From Bacilli bacterium (lineage in GTDB: Bacteria > Bacillota_I > Bacilli_A > RF39 > UBA660), in assembly GCA_016295795.1 (NCBI GenBank), contig JAEDKN010000042.1, positions 1-7,112 of the forward strand: a stretch of DNA of 7,112 nucleotides, in the 5' to 3' direction. The notes under the pieces were generated by a model that was not told the origin of the DNA, did not search any database, and was given only the letters and a program-made list of their open reading frames with translations. Both the position numbers and the translations under genes were made by a program. Every line of letters begins with the position of its first letter. The first letter of the stretch is position 1. This document shows positions 1-6,167 of the stretch, one piece after another.

Positions 1-36
1 CATTATGTATAATTAACCTTACATATATATAATCAA

Positions 37-2187
37 TTAAACACTCTTGAGACTAAGTGAAACTTTTTCTTTTTCTTTATTAATATCAATAACATAACAA
101 TCTACTATATCACCAACACTTACAACTTCACTAGGGTGTTTTATATATTTGTCAGTAAGTTTAGATATATGAGCTAATCCATCATTATGTAATCCTATAT
201 CAATAAATGCCCCAAAATCAACAACATTTCTTACAGTCCCTTGTAATTTATCACCAATATGTAAATCTTCAATATTTAATACATCACTTTTTAATACCGG
301 TTTAGGCATACTATCACGTAAATCTCGTCCAGGTTTTTCTAAATCTAGTATAATATCATTAAGAGTATATTTATCGATATTTAACTTCTTACTTTCTTCA
401 TCTAGATTAATATTTTTTAATTTGTTTGACAACAACTCACTTCCAACATCATTGACAGTCATGTTAATACTTTCTAGCAATTTCTTAGTAGCATCATAAC
501 TTTCGGGATGAATTGAAGTTTTATCTAGTGGATTATCTCCATCCGGAATTCTTATAAATCCAATTGCTTGTTCAAAAACTTTCGGAGTGATTCCTTTAAG
601 TTTTTTTATTTCATCCCTTGAATTAAATCGACCTTTTATATTTCTTTCTGAAAGTATTGCTTCAATTGCTTTTTTATTCATTCCAGAAACATATCCCAAA
701 AGAGAACTGGATGCAGTATTTACATTAACTCCAACTTGATTAACTACCTTAGTTACAACAAAATCAAGAGATTCATCAAGTTTTTTAGGAGTAACATCAT
801 GTTGATAAAGTCCAACCCCTATACTTTTAGGATCGATTTTAACAAGTTCTGACAACGAATCTTGTAATCTTCTACCAATTGATATGGCACTTCTTTTTTC
901 AACAGTAAGATCAGGAAATTCACTAATTGCTAGCTTACTTGCCGAATAAACACTTGCCCCTGCCTCATTAACAATTATATACTCAACTTTTCTTTTGGAT
1001 TTCTTAATACATTCTGCGATAAAAGCTTCACTCTCACGAGATGCAGTACCATTTCCTATTGCAATAATATCAATATTATATTTATCAATCAAATCAAGAA
1101 CTATTTTTTTACTTTCCTCTATCTTATTATGAGGTTCTGTTGGATAAATAACTTCTATTTTTAAGGGCTTACCAGTTGGATCTAATACAGCAAGTTTACA
1201 TCCCGTACGAAAGGCAGGATCATAACCTAGAACTACTTTTCCTTTAATTGGTGGTGTTAATAAAAGATTTTCTACGTTCTTAGAAAAATTATCTATTGCA
1301 ACTTCTTCTGCTACTGCTTTCAAATCACTTCTAATTTCCCTTTCAACACTTGGAAATATCAATCTTTTGTAACTATCTAAAATTGCCTCTTTTACTATTT
1401 GTGATTCCACAACATTAGGATTTTTTATTATCTTTTTTTCTAAGTAATTAAGAATATGAGAATCATCCACTTCAATGTTAACAGATAATATTCCTTCTTT
1501 TTCTCCTCTATTCACTGCAAGAATTCTGTGAGGCTTTATATTCTTTATGGATTCACTAAAATCATAGTACATCTCATATGTCTTATTTATATCTAATTCA
1601 TTTGATTTTTTCTTTAATTTACTAGTGAGCGTTCCAAATTTAAAAATATTTTCTCTTATATATTTTCTATATTCTGCGTTATCACTTATTACTTCAGCAA
1701 TAATATATTTTGTTCCTTCAATTGCTTTCTCTATAGTTTCAACCTTTTCATTTAGAAAAGCTTTTGCTTCTTCATTAATGTTTCTATTTTTAAATTCCAT
1801 AATTAAATTTGCTAGTGGTTCAAGTCCATTTGCGATTGCTTCTGTTGCTTTTGTTTTCTTTTTTTCTTTATATGGCCTATATAGATCCTCTACATCAACT
1901 AATTTATTACAAGCCATAATATCATTTTTTAGTTCTTCAGTAAGCATTCCCTTTTCATCTATAAGTCTAATAACATCCTCTTTTCTCTTCAATAAATTAA
2001 CTTGATAAATATATACCTCGTTAATGCTTCTTATTATTTCCTCATCTAATGCTCCAGTTGCTTCCTTTCTATATCTTGCAATAAAAGGTATTGTATTACC
2101 TTCTTGTAACAAAGATAAAACTACTTCTGCTTGTTTTTCTTTAATATTCAAATCTTTACTTATTTGTTTTATTATATCTGTATTCAT
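37..2187 (-). CDS. tex: Tex family S1 RNA-binding transcription accessory protein
   Basis: This is a complete 716-residue Tex protein, the usual length for the family, which binds nucleic acid in the cytoplasm and influences transcription. Near the N-terminus (about residues 33-48) is the family signature IPFIARYRKEATGALD. A YqgF/RNase H-like domain spans about 316-450 and begins at GYDPAFRTGCKLAVLD; IGNGTASRESEAF and the block VNEAGASVYSASK are also typical of Tex. A helix-hairpin-helix region with NTASSSLLGYVSG lies at about 485-560. An S1 domain lies at about 645-714 and includes GTVRNVVDFGAFIDIG. The ATG is preceded by AGGAGG at 2195-2200, seven bases away, which fixes the start. The gene has its own promoter and follows the terminator of the rubrerythrin operon, so it is probably a separate transcription unit. 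Nothing about it is odd, and the assignment is secure. Its precise role in this organism is not visible from sequence. Confidence 0.97.
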   Translation of the reverse strand: MNTDIIKQISKDLNIKEKQAEVVLSLLQEGNTIPFIARYRKEATGALDEEIIRSINEVYIYQVNLLKRKEDVIRLIDEKGMLTEELKNDIMACNKLVDVEDLYRPYKEKKKTKATEAIANGLEPLANLIMEFKNRNINEEAKAFLNEKVETIEKAIEGTKYIIAEVISDNAEYRKYIRENIFKFGTLTSKLKKKSNELDINKTYEMYYDFSESIKNIKPHRILAVNRGEKEGILSVNIEVDDSHILNYLEKKIIKNPNVVESQIVKEAILDSYKRLIFPSVEREIRSDLKAVAEEVAIDNFSKNVENLLLTPPIKGKVVLGYDPAFRTGCKLAVLDPTGKPLKIEVIYPTEPHNKIEESKKIVLDLIDKYNIDIIAIGNGTASRESEAFIAECIKKSKRKVEYIIVNEAGASVYSASKLAISEFPDLTVEKRSAISIGRRLQDSLSELVKIDPKSIGVGLYQHDVTPKKLDESLDFVVTKVVNQVGVNVNTASSSLLGYVSGMNKKAIEAILSERNIKGRFNSRDEIKKLKGITPKVFEQAIGFIRIPDGDNPLDKTSIHPESYDATKKLLESINMTVNDVGSELLSNKLKNINLDEESKKLNIDKYTLNDIILDLEKPGRDLRDSMPKPVLKSDVLNIEDLHIGDKLQGTVRNVVDFGAFIDIGLHNDGLAHISKLTDKYIKHPSEVVSVGDIVDCYVIDINKEKEKVSLSLKSV

Positions 2188-2194
2188 TTATTTT

Positions 2195-2211
2195 CCTCCT
2201 ATATCATTATA
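2195..2211 (-). promoter_or_regulatory. tex promoter -10 box and ribosome binding site
   Basis: A perfect TATAAT lies at 2206-2211 on the minus strand, preceded by TG one base upstream (TGTTATAAT), which makes an extended -10. The -35 region is poor: only TTTTGC or TTGCTA can be found at suitable distance. An extended -10 element commonly compensates for that. AGGAGG follows at 2195-2200, seven bases before the tex ATG. The inferred transcription start is at about 2199-2200, so the leader would be very short, about a dozen bases. Confidence 0.6.
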
Positions 2212-2246
2212 ACAAATTAAGGAACATAGCAAAAGTAAAATCAATA

Positions 2247-2275
2247 CAAAAACTCAGTATGCAAAACATACTGAG
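2247..2275 (-). terminator. Rho-independent terminator of the perR-hydrogenase-rbr operon
   Basis: The arms CTCAGTATG (2253-2261) and CATACTGAG (2267-2275) form a perfect 9-bp stem with a 5-base loop. On the minus strand the stem is followed by TTTTTGTATT (T run at 2248-2252). It begins 65 bases past the rubrerythrin stop codon and lies upstream of the tex promoter, so it separates the two transcription units. On the plus strand the hairpin is followed by CCATTTCG, not a T run, so termination is expected only for minus-strand transcripts. Confidence 0.85.
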
Positions 2276-2340
2276 CCATTTCGTGAACAAATAAATTATT
2301 CACATTAATATTATAAGTATAACTTTATAAATTATACATT

Positions 2341-2883
2341 TTATTTATAATTTTCTGCTTTTACTTCCATGAAACTTTTTGGATGATTACATACAGGACA
2401 TACTTCTAGAGCTTTTGTTCCAACATAAACATGTCCACAGTTACGGCAAATCCAAATTTTATCTTCGCCTTTTTCAAAAACCGTCTTATCTTTTACATTT
2501 TTTAGTAATGTTAAATATCTTTCTTCGTGTTCCTTTTCTATTTTAGCAACCATTTCAAATTTAGCAGCTAATTCTACAAATCCTTCTTCTCTCGCAGTTT
2601 GTGCAAAACCTGCATACATATCAGTCCATTCATAGTTTTCGCCAGCTGCAGCATCTTCTAGATTTGTCATTGTATCTGGCACATCGCCTCCATGAAGATA
2701 TTTAAACCATAATTTAGCGTGTTCTTTTTCATTATTTGCAGTTTCTTCAAAGATTGCTGCGATTTGTTCATATCCATCTTTTTTTGCCTTACTAGCATAA
2801 TAACTATACTTATTTCTAGCTTGACTTTCTCCAGCAAATGCTGTCATTAAATTTTGTTCTGTTTTACTTCCTTTTAATTCCAT
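2341..2883 (-). CDS. rbr: Rubrerythrin (diiron peroxidase with C-terminal rubredoxin-like domain)
   Basis: This is a 180-residue classical rubrerythrin, full length. Rubrerythrins reduce H2O2 to water in the anaerobe cytoplasm, using electrons passed through their rubredoxin centre. The N-terminal four-helix ferritin-like domain (about 1-135) shows the expected diiron ligands: E19 in AFAGESQAR, an ExxH at E52-H55, acidic residues in AREEGF (about 97-102), and a second ExxH at E116-H119. The C-terminal domain carries CRNCG (C146, C149) and CPVC (C162, C165), an FeS4 site of the short rubrerythrin kind. The start is supported by AAGGAGAG at 2891-2898, seven bases before the ATG. The gene lies 25 bases behind the hydrogenase stop codon, so it is the last gene of the perR-hydrogenase-rbr operon and is probably derepressed by peroxide through PerR. 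The assignment is secure; the physiological electron donor is not known from sequence. Confidence 0.97.
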   Translation of the reverse strand: MELKGSKTEQNLMTAFAGESQARNKYSYYASKAKKDGYEQIAAIFEETANNEKEHAKLWFKYLHGGDVPDTMTNLEDAAAGENYEWTDMYAGFAQTAREEGFVELAAKFEMVAKIEKEHEERYLTLLKNVKDKTVFEKGEDKIWICRNCGHVYVGTKALEVCPVCNHPKSFMEVKAENYK

Positions 2884-2908
2884 AATTTATCTCTCCTTCT
2901 ATTATTTT

Positions 2909-4360
2909 CTATTTATTATTAAGAAGAACTTTATCTTCTAATAATCCACTTTTATCTTCATATTTTGTATGAAGCAATTCATAAGATTTCTTACTTAAAG
3001 GTTCTTTTAAAAACTCTTCATAAATTCTTTTTATGTCTTTATTCATATAAGATGATCTTATATCTGAATTATCATCACACTTATATAGCGCTTCAATTCT
3101 TTTTTGTCTTATTTCATCTTGATTTGAAATCGGATTCAGAGGTTGACCTCCGCCCCCAATACATCCGCCAACACAGTTCATAACCTCAATAAAATGATAA
3201 GGCGATTTGCCTTCTTTTACTTCTTTAAGAACCGGTATTAAATTTGGTATTCCATGAACAACCAAAACCTTTATTTTTAAGCCATCTATTTCAACTTCTG
3301 CTTCTTTTGCTCTATCAAGACCTCTAACTGAGCTAAAATTAAGCAATTTCCCTTCGGGTTCTTTTCCAGTTAAGAAGTAATAAGCAGTTCTAAGAGCAGC
3401 TTCACATACTCCTCCAGTATTACCAAATATTAATCCTGCTCCACTTCCTTTTCCAAATATAGAATCATATTCTCTATCTTCTAATGTATTTAAGTCTATT
3501 GCTCTTTCTTTTAACCATATCGCATATTCACTTGCGGTTATCACAAAATCAGTGGAAGTTAGCTTTTCTCGTTCTGCTTTCTTACTCGTACATGGTGTAA
3601 GAGCTACAGTTATTATATCATTTTTGTTTATACCCTTCAATTTAGAGAAATATTCTTTTATTAAAGAGGTTTGCATAGATATTGGACTTTTTGCTGACGA
3701 TATATGCTCTAATATATCAGGTTCAAAAATTTCTGCATATTTTATCCAAGAAGGGCAACAACTAGTAAACATTGGTAACTTTTTATTATTTTTTATTCTA
3801 TCTATAAGTTCACTTGCCTCTTCCATAATAGTCAAATCAGCACCAAAAGTAGTATCAAATATATAGTCAAATCCCATTTTATGAAGTGACGAAACCATCT
3901 TACCTTCTACTATGCTACCTGCATCGTTTCCAAACATTTCCCCAAGACTAACTCTAACCGACGGCGAAGTAAGACAAACGACAACTTTTGAATCATCATT
4001 AATACATTGTTCAACGCTTTTATAATTATATTTAGGGATCAAAGCTCCCGTTGGACAATTTAATACACATTGCCCACAATTTATACATATATTGTTTTTG
4101 CACTTTTTCCTATCATACTTTATTCCAACTAAATTTTCGCATATATCTCTGCATCTTCCACAATCAATACATTTTTCAATTACTCTAAAAATACTAGGAT
4201 TATTTTCATCTATTGGAACTGCTTTTGTTTTTTCTATTTTTTCTTCTGACTCTAGCTCTTCAAAAAACTCTTTTCCAACTCCGCAAAGAGGGCATACAAA
4301 ATCATCTGGTATCTCCCCTTCATGAATATAACCACATATCTTACATCTATATTTTTTCAT
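2909..4360 (-). CDS. [FeFe] hydrogenase with N-terminal rubredoxin-like domain and two [4Fe-4S] clusters
   Basis: The 483-residue product should interconvert H2 with protons and electrons at an H-cluster. Domains in order: a short rubredoxin-like knuckle with C6, C9, C23 and C26; a two-cluster ferredoxin domain (C64, C67, C70, C74 and C92, C95, C98, C102); the H-cluster domain, with TSCCPSW (C201, C202), TPCTSKKAE (C257) and the motif from E392 to P407 (C396, C400); and a C-terminal small-subunit-like tail ending near LLHTKY. By ungapped alignment from memory to Clostridium pasteurianum CpI, the proton-path residues are present: C201, E181, E184, R188 and S221. The residue equivalent to CpI Met353 is T255. 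The N-terminal [2Fe-2S] and His-ligated cluster domains of CpI are absent. I chose the ATG at 4360 because AGGAGG lies at 4365-4370; the in-frame ATG at 4390 lacks such support. The gene overlaps perR by 14 bases and probably uses coupled translation. Hydrogenase identity is secure; the direction of catalysis is inference. Confidence 0.95.
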   Translation of the reverse strand: MKKYRCKICGYIHEGEIPDDFVCPLCGVGKEFFEELESEEKIEKTKAVPIDENNPSIFRVIEKCIDCGRCRDICENLVGIKYDRKKCKNNICINCGQCVLNCPTGALIPKYNYKSVEQCINDDSKVVVCLTSPSVRVSLGEMFGNDAGSIVEGKMVSSLHKMGFDYIFDTTFGADLTIMEEASELIDRIKNNKKLPMFTSCCPSWIKYAEIFEPDILEHISSAKSPISMQTSLIKEYFSKLKGINKNDIITVALTPCTSKKAEREKLTSTDFVITASEYAIWLKERAIDLNTLEDREYDSIFGKGSGAGLIFGNTGGVCEAALRTAYYFLTGKEPEGKLLNFSSVRGLDRAKEAEVEIDGLKIKVLVVHGIPNLIPVLKEVKEGKSPYHFIEVMNCVGGCIGGGGQPLNPISNQDEIRQKRIEALYKCDDNSDIRSSYMNKDIKRIYEEFLKEPLSKKSYELLHTKYEDKSGLLEDKVLLNNK

Positions 4361-4745
4361 TATTCCTCCTACAATCTTTACACTTTCCAATTATGTTAAT
4401 ATCAACAGATTCAACACTAAAATCATAATTTTCTTTAAAATACTTATTAAAGTTTATTAAATTATCATCAAAAATATCATAAACCCTACAACATTTATTA
4501 CAGTATAAGTGTTGGTGAATGGATATATCTGCATCATACCTAACATTATATGGATCTGTAGTTACTTTTCTAACTTTTCCAAGTTCAACAAGTTTATTTA
4601 TATTTCTATAAACTGTTGCTTGCCCTACTTTAGAATCAACACTTTTAACCATGTTGTAAACTTCTTTTATAGTAGGATGCTCTTTAGTTTGAAGCAGTAC
4701 ATCATAGACTATATGTTCCTGCTTTGTAAATCGATAGTTTTTCAT
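4347..4745 (-). CDS. perR: PerR-type peroxide-sensing Fur family repressor
   Basis: This is a 132-residue Fur-superfamily regulator: a winged helix (about 1-65, with the recognition-helix motif QATVYRNINKL) and a metal-binding dimerisation domain. All five regulatory-metal ligands of Bacillus subtilis PerR have counterparts: H23, D71, H77, H79 and D90 match H37, D85, H91, H93 and D104. The aspartate at the last position favours PerR over Fur. Two CxxC pairs (C82/C85 and C122/C125) form the expected structural zinc site. In PerR, peroxide oxidises the histidines and releases the protein from DNA. I start it at the ATG at 4745, behind AAGGA at 4754-4758. A TTG at 4769 would add eight residues but lies inside the operator. 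It lacks about 13 N-terminal residues relative to B. subtilis PerR. It is the first gene of the operon with the hydrogenase and rubrerythrin, has an operator just upstream, and so is probably autoregulated. Which metal it uses in vivo is not visible. Confidence 0.92.
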   Translation of the reverse strand: MKNYRFTKQEHIVYDVLLQTKEHPTIKEVYNMVKSVDSKVGQATVYRNINKLVELGKVRKVTTDPYNVRYDADISIHQHLYCNKCCRVYDIFDDNLINFNKYFKENYDFSVESVDINIIGKCKDCRRNNEKI

Positions 4746-4757
4746 CTCACCATTCCT

Positions 4758-4778
4758 TATCGATAACAATTATCAATA
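4758..4778 (-). promoter_or_regulatory. Fur/PerR-type operator upstream of perR
   Basis: On the minus strand the arms TATTGATAA and TTATCGATA flank TTG, a 9-3-9 inverted repeat with one mismatch. Read as a 7-1-7 Fur-family box (TGATAAT-N-ATTATCA), the site TGATAAT-T-GTTATCG matches 12 of 14 positions. Against the B. subtilis PerR box (TTATAAT-N-ATTATAA) it matches 10 of 14. It begins 2 bases downstream of the -10 hexamer, over the expected transcription start, where a bound repressor would block initiation. The perR ribosome binding site is just downstream. Assignment to PerR rather than a separate Fur is inferred from position. Confidence 0.8.
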
Positions 4779-4780
4779 AA

Positions 4781-4808
4781 ATAATATCATATTTTCTACA
4801 AAAATCAA
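4781..4808 (-). promoter_or_regulatory. Promoter of the perR-hydrogenase-rbr operon
   Basis: On the minus strand the -35 is TTGATT (4803-4808) and the -10 is TATTAT (4781-4786), separated by 16 bases. TG two positions upstream of the -10 (4788-4789) makes it an extended -10. The -35 begins only 11 bases past the stop codon of the deacetylase gene, and I see no convincing terminator between them, so some read-through from that gene into perR is possible. Confidence 0.65.
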
Positions 4809-4819
4809 ATACTTTTTAA

Positions 4820-6097
4820 TTATTTTAAATAACTAATAAATTTTCCCATAGAATCTGTGGAAAAAATAGTTTTCCTTCTTAATTTCATCTTATCAGTATA
4901 TGGATATGAATAACCATCTGTATCGTACTGACCTACAAACGCCAATTTAAATCCCACTTGTTTTAATAGATTAATTGCTCTTTCGTTAAAATCGAAGAAT
5001 GGATAAGCAAAAGCTGTTGATCCTCCTAATTTTTCTTGACTAGTTTTTAAGTCTTCTAAAATCTTGTCCTCATCTGCACAAAGAAGCTCTCCACCTTGAT
5101 TTCCACCACTACATTTCCAGTTGTTATGCATATTATCAGTGTGTGATTCAAAATTCATATAAGTTGTCTCAACATCAGGTATCTCATATCTTCCTGTAAT
5201 AATAAAATATGTTGCATTAACTTTATATTTTTCGACAATATTTACAGCATTAATTGCATATTTTCCATCGTCTAATGTTATTACTACACTTTTTTTAGGA
5301 ATTTGTATCTTTTCATCTAGAAACAATTCCAAATCTTCCATAGTTAAAGTAAAATAATCATTCTCGCTTAAATATTTCATATGAGAATCAAATTGTTCAA
5401 TCGGATGACAAATAACTGTATTAGTACATTTTTCAGTTTCAGTGTTATAAATAGTATGATATGTTAAGGTTCTTATATTAGTTCTGACTTCTTCAGAAGA
5501 ATTATTAGACTCCTTAGTTTCTTTTACGTTATCTTTTTTTACAAAAAACAACTCATTATTATATTCAACATAATATTTATCAATATCTTTTATTATTATT
5601 GGAAGATCGAATTCTTTATCTATTGTGTAAACAAGATTATCCTCACTGTAGAATTTAGTAGGATTTGTCGTTAAAACGTTTTCATTAAACACAACGTATT
5701 CCTTATAATGAACATCTTTGGTTGAAAGAGTATCAATTTTTTCAACATCTTTATAACTGATATAGTAGTCTAATCCTTTAATATGAAAATATTGAGTTTC
5801 ATAAGTTATTTGAATATCATTTAATTCTAACTCTACATTCTCTTTCACACTTCCAATTTCGTTATATTTGCCAGATTCCAAAACATAAAGTTTACTATCT
5901 TTATTTGTTTTTACATATTTATTATAAGAAGAGTTGATTTCTTTTAAGAGATTTTCTTTGTTTATTTTTTCTGCTTCTAATTCTTTTTCTTTACTGTAAT
6001 TAATATAACTAATAACAGCAAATACAGATAATACAAGTAAAATGCTTGAAAATAATATTATTAAAAATTTCTTTTTTCTATTATTAATCTTACTCAT
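4820..6097 (-). CDS. Membrane-anchored polysaccharide deacetylase (NodB fold, PgaB/IcaB-like metal site)
   Basis: This is a 425-residue protein with a basic N-terminus, one membrane segment (about 11-31) and a long extracellular part. Residues about 40-195 are a charged linker followed by beta-rich sequence that may be SH3-like; I do not recognise it firmly. The NodB-type catalytic domain spans about 208-425. TLDDG (274-278) supplies the catalytic aspartate D276 and metal ligand D277. H319 and H324 (SHTDNMH) are the other metal ligands, and FAYPFF (363-368) matches motif 3. The five-residue step between the histidines fits PgaB/IcaB poly-N-acetylglucosamine deacetylases (H184/H189 in PgaB), whereas PgdA-type enzymes use HxxxH. 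The only four cysteines, C224, C230, C329 and C340, lie in the extracellular domain and could form disulfides. The substrate is probably an N-acetylated envelope polysaccharide or peptidoglycan, unresolved. The ATG has GGTGAT at 6101-6106 as a modest ribosome binding site. The enzyme class is secure; specificity is not. Confidence 0.88.
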   Translation of the reverse strand: MSKINNRKKKFLIILFSSILLVLSVFAVISYINYSKEKELEAEKINKENLLKEINSSYNKYVKTNKDSKLYVLESGKYNEIGSVKENVELELNDIQITYETQYFHIKGLDYYISYKDVEKIDTLSTKDVHYKEYVVFNENVLTTNPTKFYSEDNLVYTIDKEFDLPIIIKDIDKYYVEYNNELFFVKKDNVKETKESNNSSEEVRTNIRTLTYHTIYNTETEKCTNTVICHPIEQFDSHMKYLSENDYFTLTMEDLELFLDEKIQIPKKSVVITLDDGKYAINAVNIVEKYKVNATYFIITGRYEIPDVETTYMNFESHTDNMHNNWKCSGGNQGGELLCADEDKILEDLKTSQEKLGGSTAFAYPFFDFNERAINLLKQVGFKLAFVGQYDTDGYSYPYTDKMKLRRKTIFSTDSMGKFISYLK

Positions 6098-6112
6098 ATC
6101 ATCACCAATTTT

Positions 6113-6141
6113 ATTTTATCAAATCATCTATCCTCATTCAA
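6113..6141 (-). promoter_or_regulatory. Possible promoter of the deacetylase gene
   Basis: On the minus strand TTGAAT (6136-6141) and TAAAAT (6113-6118) are separated by 17 bases, directly after the T run of the preceding terminator. The implied transcript would start at about 6106, only some nine bases before the ATG, an unusually short leader that would barely include the ribosome binding site. The hexamers are plausible but AT-rich sequence produces such matches by chance. Confidence 0.35.
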
Positions 6142-6142
6142 C

Positions 6143-6167
6143 AAAAAAATAGGATATTAATATCCTA
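6143..6167 (-). terminator. Rho-independent terminator overlapping the end of the 3D-domain gene
   Basis: An 18-base perfect palindrome at 6150-6167 has arms TAGGATA and TATCCTA around a TTAA loop. On the minus strand it runs into seven T residues (6143-6149). The TAA stop codon at 6157-6159 overlaps the loop, so the terminator shares bases with the last codons of the gene. The stem is short and AT-rich, so efficiency may be moderate. Confidence 0.65.

Noticed and set aside
1..36. Possible start of another minus-strand gene at the left edge (ATG at 1-3)
   Set aside because: The nearest AAGG is about 13 bases from the ATG, too far to support a start, and no coding sequence is visible beyond the edge.
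1625..2212. Plus-strand open frames opposite the 5' part of tex (1625-2005 and 2024-2212)
   Set aside because: They are antisense to a well-conserved gene, have low-complexity Ser/Phe/Ile-rich translations and no ribosome binding site or recognisable domain.
2276..2340. Possible small RNA or hairpin between rubrerythrin and its terminator (GTGAA...TTCAC at 2283-2303)
   Set aside because: Only five base pairs around a long AT-rich loop, with no promoter of its own; it is most simply the 3' untranslated region.
4361..4390. Longer hydrogenase start at 4390
   Set aside because: It adds ten residues not expected before the rubredoxin-like domain and has no good ribosome binding site, whereas the ATG at 4360 has AGGAGG just upstream.
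2965..4766. Plus-strand open frames opposite the hydrogenase and perR (2965-3183, 3552-3866, 4092-4325, 4213-4428, 4509-4766)
   Set aside because: All are shadows of genes with clear catalytic or metal-binding motifs on the minus strand; none has family features of its own.
4746..4769. TTG start for perR at 4769
   Set aside because: It would put the start codon inside the operator and at or before the likely transcription start; the ATG at 4745 has AAGGA eight bases upstream.
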